The notes under the pieces were generated by a model that saw only the letters and a list, made by a program, of their open reading frames with translations, was not told the origin of the DNA and made no database searches. A stretch of 46,326 bases of DNA from an uncultured Oscillospiraceae bacterium (GTDB lineage Bacteria > Bacillota > Clostridia > Oscillospirales > Oscillospiraceae), in contig CAJTOE010000003.1 in assembly GCA_910577805.1 (NCBI GenBank), positions 1-46,326 of the forward strand, read 5' to 3'. The position numbers were made by a program, and so were the translations under genes. This document shows positions 7,128 to 16,212 of the stretch, piece by piece; positions within the stretch are counted from its first letter, which is position 1, and the number at the start of each line of letters is the position of its first letter.

Positions 7128-8987
7128 TCACGATTCCTCGCCCAAACCAAGCCCCGCCGGGTCAGTAAAGACCCTCTGAAAGGTCTCCGCGTCCATGGTC
7201 TCGTGCTTGAGCAGATACCGGGCTGTCAGCTCCAGCTCCTGGCGCTTGGCGGTCAAAATGGCCTCGCACCGGGCGTAAGCCTGGTCCACGATGGCCTTGA
7301 CCTCCTCGTCGATGAGGCCCGCCACCTCCTCGGAGTAGCTCCGGGCCTGGGCCATGGAGCGTCCGATGAAAATCTCGTCGCTCTCGTTCCCGTAGTGGAT
7401 GGCCCCCAGCTTCCCGCTCATGCCGTACTTGGTCACCATGGCGCGGGCCGTGGCGCTGGCCTTCTGGATGTCGCTGGACGCGCCAGTGGAAATATCCCCC
7501 AGCACAAGCTGCTCGGCCACCCGGCCCCCCAGGCACACCGCAATGCGCTCCTCCAGCTCCCGCCGGGACAGGTAGGTCCGGTCCTCCTGGGGCAGGGAGA
7601 TGGTCATGCCGCCCGCGCCGCCGCGGGGAATAATAGTGATCTGATGGACCGGGTCCTGGGTCTCCAGCTCGTGGATCACGACCGCGTGGCCCGCCTCGTG
7701 GTAGGCGGTCAGCCGCTTGGCCTGGGGCGTTACCACACGGCTGTGCTTCTCCGGGCCGGCAATCACCTTCAGCATCGCGTCCTGAAGCTCCTGCTGGCTG
7801 ATGAACCGCTTTTCGTTCCGTGCCGCCAAGAGCGCCGCCTCGTTGAGCAGGTTTTCCAGGTCCGCGCCGCTGAACCCCGCCGTGGCCTTGGCTACCTCCG
7901 CAAGGGACGCGTCCTCCCCCAGGGCCTTCTTCCGGGCGTGGACTTTCAGGATTTCTTCCCGGCCCTTGATGTCCGGCAGGCCCACGTAAATCTGCCGGTC
8001 GAACCGGCCGGGCCGCAGCAATGCCGGGTCCAAAATGTCCTGGCGGTTGGTCGCGGCCATCACAATGACCCCCTCGTTGGAGCCAAAGCCGTCCATCTCC
8101 ACCAAGAGCTGGTTCAAGGTCTGTTCCCGCTCGTCGTGTCCGCCGCCCAGGCCCGCGCCCCGCTGCCGGCCCACCGCGTCGATCTCGTCGATGAACACGA
8201 TCGCCGGCGCGTCCTTTTTCGCCTGGTCAAACAGGTCCCGGACCCGCGACGCGCCTACGCCCACATACAGCTCCACAAAGTCCGAGCCGGAAATGGAGAG
8301 GAAATGGACCCCCGCCTCTCCGGCCACCGCTTTGGCAATCAGGGTCTTACCGGTGCCGGGAGGGCCCACCAGCAGCACGCCCTTAGGGATACGCGCCCCT
8401 AAGGCCGTATACTTCTGGGGGTCGCGCATAAAATCCACGATCTCCCGCAGCTCCTCCTTCTCCTCGTCGGCCCCGGCCACGTCGTCAAAGGTCACCCGGA
8501 CGTTCTGGTCCGAGAGGGTCTTGGTCCGGGCGTGGCCGAAGCGGGAAGCGCCGCCCCCGCCGCCGCCTCCGGTGTTCTGGCGCTGAAAGGTCATATACCA
8601 GAAGCCGATCATGGCGGCGACCAGAAGCACATAGGGCAGGTAGGCAAACCAGGGCGGCTCGACCCAGCCGGCGTCGTAGTCATAGTCGGTAATGATCCCT
8701 CTGGCGTTCTGGTCGGCGATGACCTCGTGGAGGTCGTTATAAAACACCCGAAAATCCGCCAGGTGGTAGCGGATGGTGGACCGGGCGTCCCCCTCCCCCC
8801 GGACGGTCATGGTCAGCACATTGTCCTTGACCCGGAATTCGGACACCCGCTCCTGCAAAAAGAGGGTCCGTATTTGGCTGTAGGTGTAGCTGGGGCCCTG
8901 GTCCACCCGCTGCAAAGCGCCGAAGGTAAACACCAGCACCAGCGCCAGCAGAAGGTACAGGGGCAAATCCCGGTTGAAACGTCGCAT
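7128..8987 (-). CDS. ftsH: ATP-dependent zinc metalloprotease FtsH
   Basis: 619 residues, membrane-anchored AAA+ protease that degrades misfolded and regulatory proteins. Domains in order: a transmembrane segment (about 9-25), a small extracytoplasmic domain, a second transmembrane segment (about 115-133), a Gly-rich linker, an AAA+ module with Walker A GPPGTGKT (208-215), Walker B IVFIDEID and the pore motif, then the M41 peptidase with zinc site HEAGH (430-434). The start codon shares one base with the hpt stop (TAATG), so translation is coupled. Last gene of the operon, ahead of a strong terminator. Confidence 0.97.
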   Translation of the reverse strand: MRRFNRDLPLYLLLALVLVFTFGALQRVDQGPSYTYSQIRTLFLQERVSEFRVKDNVLTMTVRGEGDARSTIRYHLADFRVFYNDLHEVIADQNARGIITDYDYDAGWVEPPWFAYLPYVLLVAAMIGFWYMTFQRQNTGGGGGGGASRFGHARTKTLSDQNVRVTFDDVAGADEEKEELREIVDFMRDPQKYTALGARIPKGVLLVGPPGTGKTLIAKAVAGEAGVHFLSISGSDFVELYVGVGASRVRDLFDQAKKDAPAIVFIDEIDAVGRQRGAGLGGGHDEREQTLNQLLVEMDGFGSNEGVIVMAATNRQDILDPALLRPGRFDRQIYVGLPDIKGREEILKVHARKKALGEDASLAEVAKATAGFSGADLENLLNEAALLAARNEKRFISQQELQDAMLKVIAGPEKHSRVVTPQAKRLTAYHEAGHAVVIHELETQDPVHQITIIPRGGAGGMTISLPQEDRTYLSRRELEERIAVCLGGRVAEQLVLGDISTGASSDIQKASATARAMVTKYGMSGKLGAIHYGNESDEIFIGRSMAQARSYSEEVAGLIDEEVKAIVDQAYARCEAILTAKRQELELTARYLLKHETMDAETFQRVFTDPAGLGLGEES

Positions 8988-9529
8988 TAAGAATAGACCT
9001 CCGGTTTCAGAATCCCGATGTAAGGCAAGCCCCGGTAATGCTCCGCGTAGTCCAGGCCGTAGCCCACCACGAAGGCGTCGGGGATGGTAAAGCCGGAATA
9101 GGACACCTCCACCGGCTTGGTCCGGCGCTCCGGCTTATCCAGCAGGGTGCAAAGACGGATGGACGCGGGCTTGCGCTGCTCCAGCAGTTTAAGCAGGTAG
9201 CTCAGGGTGTTGCCCGAATCCAAAATGTCCTCCACCACGATCACGTGCTTGCCGGAGATGTCGCCGGACAGGTCCTTGGTAATCTGGACCTGACCTGTCG
9301 AGGAGGTGCCGCCCCCGTAGGAGGACACGGCCATAAAGTCCACGGTGCAGTCCAGGTCGATGGACCGGCACAGGTCGGCCATAAAGATGAAGGACCCCCG
9401 CAGCACGCTGATGAGAATAATTTCCTTCCCCTGGTAATCGGCGGTAATCTGCGCGGCCAGCTCCCGCACCCGCTTTTCCAGCTCCTCCTGGGTAAACAGC
9501 ACCTCTTGAATATCTTTTTCCAGCAGCAT
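8987..9529 (-). CDS. hpt: Hypoxanthine phosphoribosyltransferase
   Basis: 180 residues. Transfers phosphoribosyl from PRPP to hypoxanthine or guanine in purine salvage. The PRPP loop VVEDILDSGNTL (residues 99-110) and the early ISVLRGSFIFMADL pyrophosphate loop are plain. It lies between tilS and ftsH, the same tilS-hpt-ftsH order known from Bacillus and many Firmicutes. It overlaps ftsH by one base. Confidence 0.95.
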   Translation of the reverse strand: MLLEKDIQEVLFTQEELEKRVRELAAQITADYQGKEIILISVLRGSFIFMADLCRSIDLDCTVDFMAVSSYGGGTSSTGQVQITKDLSGDISGKHVIVVEDILDSGNTLSYLLKLLEQRKPASIRLCTLLDKPERRTKPVEVSYSGFTIPDAFVVGYGLDYAEHYRGLPYIGILKPEVYS

Positions 9530-9544
9530 AGTGCGCTCTCCTCT

Positions 9545-10855
9545 CTAAAGCTCTATTTTCCAGCAAGCCTCCCCGGCCTGGGGCAGAAAGCTCTGGTCCT
9601 GGCCCAGCCCCGCGGCGGCGGCGGCGCGGCCCTCCCCTTCCAGCACCGGGAACCGGTCCCGGTACAGACGGGGTATTTTTTCGTCGATCATCAGCCGCTT
9701 CACGCTCCGCTCCGGACGGCCCGGACGCCGGAGCCGGTCCCCGGTCTGCCGGGGGCGCAGCCGGTAGTCCCCCAGCCGCAGATAAAAACAGTCTTTCCCC
9801 GGTTTCTCCCCCTGATACGTCCAGGCCGACACTTGCAGGGTACAATCGCCCGCCCGGTTCTCCCCTGCGGCCAGGGGAAACGGCTCCCAGGGGACATGTT
9901 CCAGGCTGGGACCAAGGATCAGTTTATCATATTCCCGCCGGGCTGTGAAATGCCCCGGCAGAGAAATTTGTGCGGAAGGATTTTCGCCAAAAACCAGCTC
10001 CACCGCCGCCCGGCGCTGGGCCAGGGTCAGCACGGCGGGACACCCGGCCCGCTCCGCCAGGAGCTGGATCACTCTGGGCAGCAGCGCCTCCGGCAGGCGG
10101 CGCAGCTCCGGCACGGAGCCGGTGAGACGGCTCCGGGCCAGCTCGTCCAGGTACGCGTCCTCCCGGCGCAGCACCGCCGCCGTCTCCCCCACCCGCTCCT
10201 CCAGCCAGGGGTCAATCTCCCGCAGGAGAGGGACAACGTGCCGGCGTAAATGGTTCCGGGAGAAGCGGTCGTCGGTGTTGGAGCTGTCCTCCACATGGGG
10301 CAGGCTGTAAATCCGCAGGTATTCCAGAATCTGGGTCCGGGTGGTGGTCAGCAGGGGGCGGATGACACCGTCCCGCTTTGGCGGGATGCCCGTCAGCCCC
10401 CGCAGGCCGCTTCCCCGGAGCAGATGCAGCAGGACAGTTTCCACATTGTCGTCCGCGTTGTGGGCCGTGGCAATCACCCCGCCCCCCAGCGCCTGGAGGG
10501 TTTCTTGCAGAAACGCGTAGCGTAATTCCCGGCCCATGTCCTCCAGGCCCCGGCCGGCCTTTCGGGCGGCTCCGGCGACATCCCCGGAGCCAATATACAA
10601 GTCGATGTCCGGGTAGCGTTCGGCCAGCAGGTTTTGGACAAAGGTCTCGTCCCGCCGGGACTCCTCTCCCCGCAGATTGTGGTTGTAGTGGGCCGCGGCC
10701 AGCCGGAAGGGACGCACATCGCGCAGGTGGTACAGCCAGTCCAGCAGGCAGACCGAGTCCGCCCCGCCGGACACCGCCGCCAGCACCAGCCCGCCCCCCG
10801 GGGGCAGCAGCTCAGATTCGTCCGTCAGCCGGACCGCACGCTCCATCCATCCCAT
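9545..10855 (-). CDS. tilS: tRNA(Ile)-lysidine synthetase
   Basis: 436 residues. TilS modifies C34 of the AUA-reading tRNA(Ile) with lysine and ATP and is essential in most bacteria. The PP-loop SGGADS (29-34) sits near the N-terminus, followed by AAHYNHNLRG and TAHNADDNVET typical of the family, and a C-terminal TilS domain. It starts only 3 nt after the dnaB stop, so coupling is likely. Operon position fits tilS-hpt-ftsH. Confidence 0.95.
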   Translation of the reverse strand: MGWMERAVRLTDESELLPPGGGLVLAAVSGGADSVCLLDWLYHLRDVRPFRLAAAHYNHNLRGEESRRDETFVQNLLAERYPDIDLYIGSGDVAGAARKAGRGLEDMGRELRYAFLQETLQALGGGVIATAHNADDNVETVLLHLLRGSGLRGLTGIPPKRDGVIRPLLTTTRTQILEYLRIYSLPHVEDSSNTDDRFSRNHLRRHVVPLLREIDPWLEERVGETAAVLRREDAYLDELARSRLTGSVPELRRLPEALLPRVIQLLAERAGCPAVLTLAQRRAAVELVFGENPSAQISLPGHFTARREYDKLILGPSLEHVPWEPFPLAAGENRAGDCTLQVSAWTYQGEKPGKDCFYLRLGDYRLRPRQTGDRLRRPGRPERSVKRLMIDEKIPRLYRDRFPVLEGEGRAAAAAGLGQDQSFLPQAGEACWKIEL

Positions 10856-10858
10856 CGG

Positions 10859-12202
10859 TTACCATTCCTCGTGCCGGTTGTCGATGGTAGAGAAGGTGGT
10901 GTATTCCGGCAGCCATTGCAGCTCCACCGTCCGGGTCTCGCCGTGGCGGTTTTTGGCGATAATGCACTCGGCCAGGTTGGGACTGGGGCTTTCTTTATCA
11001 TAGTATCCCTCCCGGTAGAGGAACATAACGATATCCGCGTCCTGTTCGATGGCGCCGGATTCCCGCAGGTCGGACAGCATGGGCCGCTTGTTGGGGCGGC
11101 TCTCGTTGGCGCGGGACAGCTGGCTCAGGCACAGCACCGGCACGTTGAGTTCTTTCGCCATGATTTTCAGGGACCGGGAGATATCCGACACCACCTGCTG
11201 GCGGTTTTCCCCGCCGCGCTGTTTTCCGCCCGCAGACTGCATCAGCTGCAAATAGTCGATGATAACTAACCCCAAATCCTCCACCCGGCGGCATTTTGCA
11301 TTGATATCCGCCACGGTAACGGTGGAGTCGTCGTCGATCAGGATTTTGGACCGGCTCAGGGAGTCGGCGGCGACAGCCACCTTTTCCCAGTCGGCCTCAC
11401 TGAGCCGCCCGGTGACCATTTTTTTGTTGTCCACAAAGCACTCGCTGGAAATCAGCCGCATGGCCAGCTGTTCCCGGCTCATTTCCAGGGAGAAGAAGGC
11501 CACATTTTTGCCGGATTTTTTGCCCGCCTCCAGGAGGATATTCAGAGCCATGGACGTTTTGCCCATGCCGGGGCGTGCGGCCAGCAAAATCAGGTCGGAC
11601 TTGTTCAGGCCGGAGATGGCCCGGTCCAGGTCCTCCAGGCCTGTGGAGAGGCCGGGGATCTCCTGGTCGCTGGCGGCAAGCTCGCTGAGGCGGTCGTACA
11701 CGTCGATGAGGACGACGGAAATGGGGGTCAGGCCGCGGGAGGCCCGGCCCTGCCGGATGGCGTAAATACGCTGCTCCGCCGCCTCCAGCACGTCCTGACC
11801 GGTGCCGCCGCTCTGGGCCATGGAGGCCAGCTCCCCCGCCGCCTCGGACACCCGGCGCAGCAGGGTCTTATCCTGCAAAATGTCGATATATTCCTTGACA
11901 TTGGCCGCAGTCGGGGTGGCGTCCATGAGCTGGAGGACGTAGTTGCGGGATTGGTTTTCGTCATAGGTTCCCTTCCGCTTCATATCCTCCAAAACCGTAA
12001 CCGGGTCGATGGTCTGGGAGAAATTGAACATGGAATAGATGCTCTCATAGATTTCCCGGTTGTGGCGCAGGTAGAAATCTTCCGGACGCAGCTTGTCAAT
12101 GACCTCCGGGACGCAGCGTGCGTCAATGAGCATAGAGCCAAGCACGGCCTGTTCCGCTTCCACACTGTGGGGCATTTGCCGGGTCAAAAGCTCCTCGTCC
12201 AT
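10859..12202 (-). CDS. dnaB: Replicative DNA helicase
   Basis: 447 residues, normal length (called dnaC in Bacillus). The N-terminal primase-interaction domain starts MPHSVEAEQAVLGSML; the RecA-like motor carries Walker A RPGMGKTS (210-217), Walker B LVIIDYLQLM, and the arginine-finger region LCLSQLSRANESR. It is the hexameric 5'-3' helicase at the fork. Start ATG 12,202 has GGAGG 7 nt upstream. It follows rplI in the conserved gdpP-rplI-dnaB order of Gram-positives. No intein is visible. Confidence 0.97.
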   Translation of the reverse strand: MDEELLTRQMPHSVEAEQAVLGSMLIDARCVPEVIDKLRPEDFYLRHNREIYESIYSMFNFSQTIDPVTVLEDMKRKGTYDENQSRNYVLQLMDATPTAANVKEYIDILQDKTLLRRVSEAAGELASMAQSGGTGQDVLEAAEQRIYAIRQGRASRGLTPISVVLIDVYDRLSELAASDQEIPGLSTGLEDLDRAISGLNKSDLILLAARPGMGKTSMALNILLEAGKKSGKNVAFFSLEMSREQLAMRLISSECFVDNKKMVTGRLSEADWEKVAVAADSLSRSKILIDDDSTVTVADINAKCRRVEDLGLVIIDYLQLMQSAGGKQRGGENRQQVVSDISRSLKIMAKELNVPVLCLSQLSRANESRPNKRPMLSDLRESGAIEQDADIVMFLYREGYYDKESPSPNLAECIIAKNRHGETRTVELQWLPEYTTFSTIDNRHEEW

Positions 12203-12265
12203 TGTTTGACCTCCTCACTATCATGGGATGGGACCAGGTTCAAGGGGCTGGATTTTCTAAAATTC

Positions 12266-12712
12266 TCAGCCCTCTACCACCAGCACATTCACCACGCCGG
12301 TGACCTCATGGCCCAGCTTGCACTTGAGGGAATAGCTGCCGCAGGACTTAATGGGGTCCTCCAGCACCAGCTTGGTCTTGGCGATGTTCAGCCCGTGCTG
12401 GGCGGCCAGGGCCTCGGAGATCTCCTTCGCGGTGACGGCCCCGAACAGCCGTCCGCCCTCGCCGGCCTTGGCGCTGATTTTGACCATCAGGCCCTCCAGC
12501 TTCTTGGACACGGCCTCGGCCTCCGCCTTTTCCGCCGCCATCTGGGCCTTTTTGGCCTTCTCCTGCTGCTTCATGGTGTTGATGCTCTCCGGCGTGGCGG
12601 TCACCGCCAGCTTCTTGGGCAGAAGGAAGTTCCGGGCGTATCCGTCGGAAACCTCCACCATCTGGCCCTTCTTGCCCTGGCCCCGTACATCCTGCTGTAA
12701 AATTACCTTCAT
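12266..12712 (-). CDS. rplI: 50S ribosomal protein L9
   Basis: 148 residues, full length. The N-terminal domain (MKVILQQDVRGQGKKGQ, DGYARNFLLPKKLA) is the L9 signature; a long central helix (MKQQEKAKKAQMAAEKAEAE) connects it to the C-terminal RNA-binding domain (GGRLFGAVTAKEI). Located between gdpP and dnaB. Confidence 0.97.
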   Translation of the reverse strand: MKVILQQDVRGQGKKGQMVEVSDGYARNFLLPKKLAVTATPESINTMKQQEKAKKAQMAAEKAEAEAVSKKLEGLMVKISAKAGEGGRLFGAVTAKEISEALAAQHGLNIAKTKLVLEDPIKSCGSYSLKCKLGHEVTGVVNVLVVEG

Positions 12713-12764
12713 ATTGTATCAATCCTTTCTGTGTCTGTTCCGTCGCTTTGATTTGGTACGCAGA

Positions 12765-14753
12765 TCAGTCCTCCAGATACCGGTCAATGGACATGGTCAG
12801 CTCCTGGGCCACCTGCTCCAGGCTCTTGCCGGGTATCTGCCCGCCGGCGGCGGCGGCGTTTCCTCCGCCTCCCAGCGGCTCCACAATCACCTGCACATTG
12901 GTGTCCCCCATGGACCGGGCGGAAATCACGATACGGCCCGTCGCGTCGTCCGGGTACAGCACAAAGGAGGTGTCAATGCCCGTGATGTTCAGCAGCTCGT
13001 CCGCCGCCTGCGCCGCCACGATACGGCCCACCGTATGGTCCACCACGGCAATGGCGATCTGATTGCGGTAGAGCTTGGCGTTTTGAATGATGTCGTACTT
13101 GGCGATCGTGCCTGCCAGGTCGTTCTGGAAGAGCTTTTTGACCTCGGCGGTGTCCGCCCCGGACCGGCGCAGAAACGCCGCTGACTCGAAGGTCCGTCCG
13201 CCGGTGCGCATGGTAAAATTCTTGGTGTCCAGCACGATGCCCGCCAGAAGCGCCTCGGCCTCTACCCGCAGCAGGTCCGCCGGCTCCATGATATATTGCA
13301 GCAGCTCCGTGACCAGCTCGCTGGCGGAGGAGGCGTAAGGCTCGTGGTAGTTGAGGGCCGCGCCGTCGATATAGGTGGCGGCACGGCGGTGGTGGTCGAT
13401 GACCGCCACCCGGTTGGCCGCTTGCAGCACCTCCAGGGACACCACCTGCTCCGGGCGGTTGGTGTCCACCACCACCACCAGGGACTGGGAGTCCAGCGCC
13501 GCCAGGGCCTCCTGGGGGGCCAGAAAGCACTCCTCATACTCCCGCTTGCCGAACAGCCGGTCGGCCAGGACCTTTCCGGGGTAAGCGCCCGGCTCCTGGA
13601 TGATGTTGGCCCGCACGCCCTTTTTCCGGGCAATGGCGCAGATACCGGCGGCGGCGCCCACCGCGTCGTTGTCCGCCGCCTTGTGGCCCATGACGAACAC
13701 CCGCGAAGCGTCGGCCACCAGGGCGGACAGGGCGTTTGCCATGACCCGGCTTTTCACCTTGGTACGCTTTTCCGTCTCCTTGGACCGCCCGCCGTAGAAC
13801 TCAAAGGTGAGCTGATTGCGGATGACCGCCTGGTCTCCGCCGCGGGACAGGGACATCTCAATGGACAGGTTGGCGTACTGCATCAGCTCCTGCAAGGTCT
13901 CCGCCCCCACGCCCACGCCGATGGACAGGGTGGCGGCGATGCCGCTGGGGTTGGTCAGGCTGTGGACCGCGTCCAGGATGTCGAATTTTTTTTCGATAAA
14001 CCCCTGCAGATACTGTTCCTCAAAGAAAAACAGGTAGCGGTCCCGCTCGTACTTGTGCAAAATACCTCCGGTGGCGCTGGCCCAGGCGTCAATGCGCTCG
14101 TCGATCTCTGAGAGCAGGGCGGACCGGGCGGTCTCCGTCAGGTTTTTCATAAGGTCCTCGTAGTTGTCCAGCATCAGCACCGCGGCCACAGGCCGGGTGG
14201 CCTGGAACAGGTCCCGCAGCTGGGCGAACTCCGTCACGTTGATCCAGTAGGTGGTAGCCAGGAAGCCGCCGCTCTTGTCGCCGGTGCGGACCAGGTGGCC
14301 GAATACCCAGTAGCGGCCCCCGTTGTACTCCACCTCGTCCGGGCACTGTGTTTTCCCTTCCATGAGCCAGTGGGGATCGAAGTTGGGGGCCAGGGCGGAC
14401 AGCTTGGCGTCAAACAGATGCTCCCGGCCTTTGGAAAGCTGCAAAAAACGCTCGTTGGTCCAGATCACGTCGTCGCTCTCCAGCCGGAAAATGACCATCG
14501 GCAGGGGGGAGTTTGTCATGGTGTCCTTGCTGGCTACGTCCACGGAGCCGGTGACAGTCTCGATATATTTGACGATCTCTTTTTTGCGGCGGCGGCTGGT
14601 ACGCTGGTAGTACAGGCCCAGCAGCACCACGATCAGCCCCTCGACGACGGCGACCCACAGGTTGAACGCCGCGCTGACCACGGCGAACAGGGCCAGGCAG
14701 ATAAAGTAGAGCTGCACCCGCTGTTGGAGCAGTTGATTGATCTTACGATTCAC
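12765..14753 (-). CDS. gdpP: Cyclic-di-AMP phosphodiesterase GdpP (DHH family)
   Basis: 662 residues. Two N-terminal membrane helices (about 14-50), a PAS-like domain, a degenerate GGDEF domain, then DHH (about 340-500) and DHHA1 domains. GdpP hydrolyses c-di-AMP and so tunes potassium and osmotic balance and wall stress. Metal-site motifs are HKAADNDAVGAA and VIDHHRRA. The usual GGGGH near the C-terminus reads GGGGN here (about 624-628). GTG start 14,753 with AGGAGG 11 nt upstream; no better ATG is nearby. First gene of the six-gene operon. Confidence 0.93.
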   Translation of the reverse strand: MNRKINQLLQQRVQLYFICLALFAVVSAAFNLWVAVVEGLIVVLLGLYYQRTSRRRKKEIVKYIETVTGSVDVASKDTMTNSPLPMVIFRLESDDVIWTNERFLQLSKGREHLFDAKLSALAPNFDPHWLMEGKTQCPDEVEYNGGRYWVFGHLVRTGDKSGGFLATTYWINVTEFAQLRDLFQATRPVAAVLMLDNYEDLMKNLTETARSALLSEIDERIDAWASATGGILHKYERDRYLFFFEEQYLQGFIEKKFDILDAVHSLTNPSGIAATLSIGVGVGAETLQELMQYANLSIEMSLSRGGDQAVIRNQLTFEFYGGRSKETEKRTKVKSRVMANALSALVADASRVFVMGHKAADNDAVGAAAGICAIARKKGVRANIIQEPGAYPGKVLADRLFGKREYEECFLAPQEALAALDSQSLVVVVDTNRPEQVVSLEVLQAANRVAVIDHHRRAATYIDGAALNYHEPYASSASELVTELLQYIMEPADLLRVEAEALLAGIVLDTKNFTMRTGGRTFESAAFLRRSGADTAEVKKLFQNDLAGTIAKYDIIQNAKLYRNQIAIAVVDHTVGRIVAAQAADELLNITGIDTSFVLYPDDATGRIVISARSMGDTNVQVIVEPLGGGGNAAAAGGQIPGKSLEQVAQELTMSIDRYLED

Positions 14754-14809
14754 GAAGACAAACGCCTCCTAACCTCTGGAGAATTTCATCCCAGGAACGG
14801 TATTTGATT

Positions 14810-14838
14810 ATTATAACAAATCCCCTGGGGAAAAACAA
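14810..14838 (-). promoter_or_regulatory. Probable promoter of the gdpP-rplI-dnaB-tilS-hpt-ftsH operon
   Basis: Minus strand TTGTTT (14,838-14,833), 17-bp spacer, TATAAT (14,815-14,810). The spacer holds the short palindrome CCCCAGGGG. The transcript start would lie about 50 nt upstream of the GTG of gdpP. The remaining intergenic stretch up to 15,110 holds no convincing gene, only the repeat copy at 14,863-14,899. Confidence 0.6.
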
Positions 14839-14862
14839 GGTCGTTTGTTTAAGATTTCTCCG

Positions 14863-14899
14863 ATTCGCAAAGTAGAGCAGCCCTTCGGCTTCACCCTCA
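14863..14899. repeat. 37-bp intergenic repeat, copy A
   Basis: Matches 17,464-17,500 with only a few mismatches; both contain ATTCG-AAAGTA-GCAGCCCTT-GGCTTCACCCTCA. The GGCTTCACCCTCA core also resembles the start of the repeat near 796. Dispersed intergenic element, function unknown. Confidence 0.6.
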
Positions 14900-15110
14900 T
14901 AACGAACAAACTATACCGCATATAACCCTTTTGGGGATGGCATTCCGGGACGGATAGTGTTAATCTTTTAACAGAAAGAGGGTTAAAAAAATAACGATTT
15001 AAACCGCTCATCCGCTCTGACGGTTTGGACCGCGAAACTCTCTGGAAACCCACACGCGTTTTCCCTGACTGCTCTGGGGAAGCGCATCTTCTTTCCTTCC
15101 ATCCTGAATT

Positions 15111-15144
15111 GAAGCAGGGCGTCCCGGATGGGACGCCCTGCTTC
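15111..15144 (-). terminator. Perfect 15-bp hairpin after the glycosyltransferase gene
   Basis: GAAGCAGGGCGTCCC (15,111-15,125) pairs fully with GGGACGCCCTGCTTC (15,130-15,144) over a 4-nt loop, 10 nt after the stop of the gene at 15,155. The downstream T-run is weak (AATTCAGG), so termination is likely but not certain. Confidence 0.6.
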
Positions 15145-15154
15145 ATAATTATGT

Positions 15155-16183
15155 TCAGTTGAACTTGTAAATCTTCCGGGCCAGACGGTACAGCCCAATG
15201 GACAGCTTTCTGCCCTGATAGCCGGGGAAGTTGCCCACCGCCGACACCGCCATATACTTCATTTTATGGTACAGGCCCTTGTCCACCGTGCGTAAATACT
15301 CCCAGAGCTGGGTCTTTTGCCCCAAACTCTCCGGCGTGTTGGCGATCACCAGGAAAATGGACGAAATGGTCATCATCATCGCCAGATAGTTGAACATGTA
15401 GCGGCCCAGCTTTTTATGCTCCCGGCCCACCTGGCGCAGGTCGTGGGAGTCGATCATCTGGTATGTCACCCGGACCTGCTGGTCCACCCGGCCCACCATC
15501 ACCGACTCATTGACGCTCTGGTCCGCCCGGCCGATATAGTACCGGTACAGGTCCACATCCAGATAGTAGAGGTTGCGCATCTGGGGCAGGGGCTGATAGA
15601 CAAAAATATTGTCCACATAGAACGTGTGCTTTGGCAGCTCCAAACCGCAGTCCCGCAGCACCTGGGTGCGGTAAATGACCGAGTGCATCAGCAGATACTG
15701 GGAGGGGCGGAAGCGGCCGATATGCTCCCACTGGAACACCCGGTTGGTGGGAAACACATTGCGGTAGTGCATCACCCGGCTGGTGTTGTCCTCCACATGC
15801 TCGTACACGTAGTTGCAGACCATCATGTCCACCAGCTTTTCGTCCCGGACGAACTGACGCAGCTTGGCCAGCGCCTTTTGCAGGGAGGGCACGTCTAACC
15901 AGTCGTCGGAGTCCACTACCTTATAATAAATGCCCCTGGCGTTGCGCAGGCCGCAGTTGACCCCCTCGCCGTGTCCGCCGTTCTCCTGGTGGACGGCCCG
16001 GACGATTTCCGGATATTGTTCCGCATAGCGGTCGCAGATGGCGGGGGTGTCGTCCTTGGTGGAGCCGTCATCCACCAGAATGATCTCGATGTCGTCCCCG
16101 CCCTCCAGAAGGCTGTCCACACAGCGCTCCATATAGTCCGCCGAGTTGTAGCAGGGGACGGCAAAGGTAATCAGTTTTTCCAT
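15155..16183 (-). CDS. Family 2 glycosyltransferase
   Basis: 342 residues. The GT-A fold start ITFAVPCYNSADYMERCVDSLL, the nucleotide-sugar motif VDDGS (37-41) and the metal motif DSDDW (91-95) place it in GT2. The C-terminal part has hydrophobic helices (YLAMMMTISSIFLVIAN) that may touch the membrane. It lies 29 nt downstream of glf in the same direction, so it may use UDP-galactofuranose or act on a galactofuranose-containing surface glycan. Exact donor and acceptor are inference. Confidence 0.85.
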   Translation of the reverse strand: MEKLITFAVPCYNSADYMERCVDSLLEGGDDIEIILVDDGSTKDDTPAICDRYAEQYPEIVRAVHQENGGHGEGVNCGLRNARGIYYKVVDSDDWLDVPSLQKALAKLRQFVRDEKLVDMMVCNYVYEHVEDNTSRVMHYRNVFPTNRVFQWEHIGRFRPSQYLLMHSVIYRTQVLRDCGLELPKHTFYVDNIFVYQPLPQMRNLYYLDVDLYRYYIGRADQSVNESVMVGRVDQQVRVTYQMIDSHDLRQVGREHKKLGRYMFNYLAMMMTISSIFLVIANTPESLGQKTQLWEYLRTVDKGLYHKMKYMAVSAVGNFPGYQGRKLSIGLYRLARKIYKFN

Positions 16184-16212
16184 CGGTTTCTCTCCTTGTA
16201 TTTACAATATAA

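Noticed and set aside
14811..15146. 111-codon minus-strand frame between gdpP and the glycosyltransferase
   Set aside because: It spans a terminator hairpin, an intergenic repeat and the gdpP promoter, with no good ribosome site.
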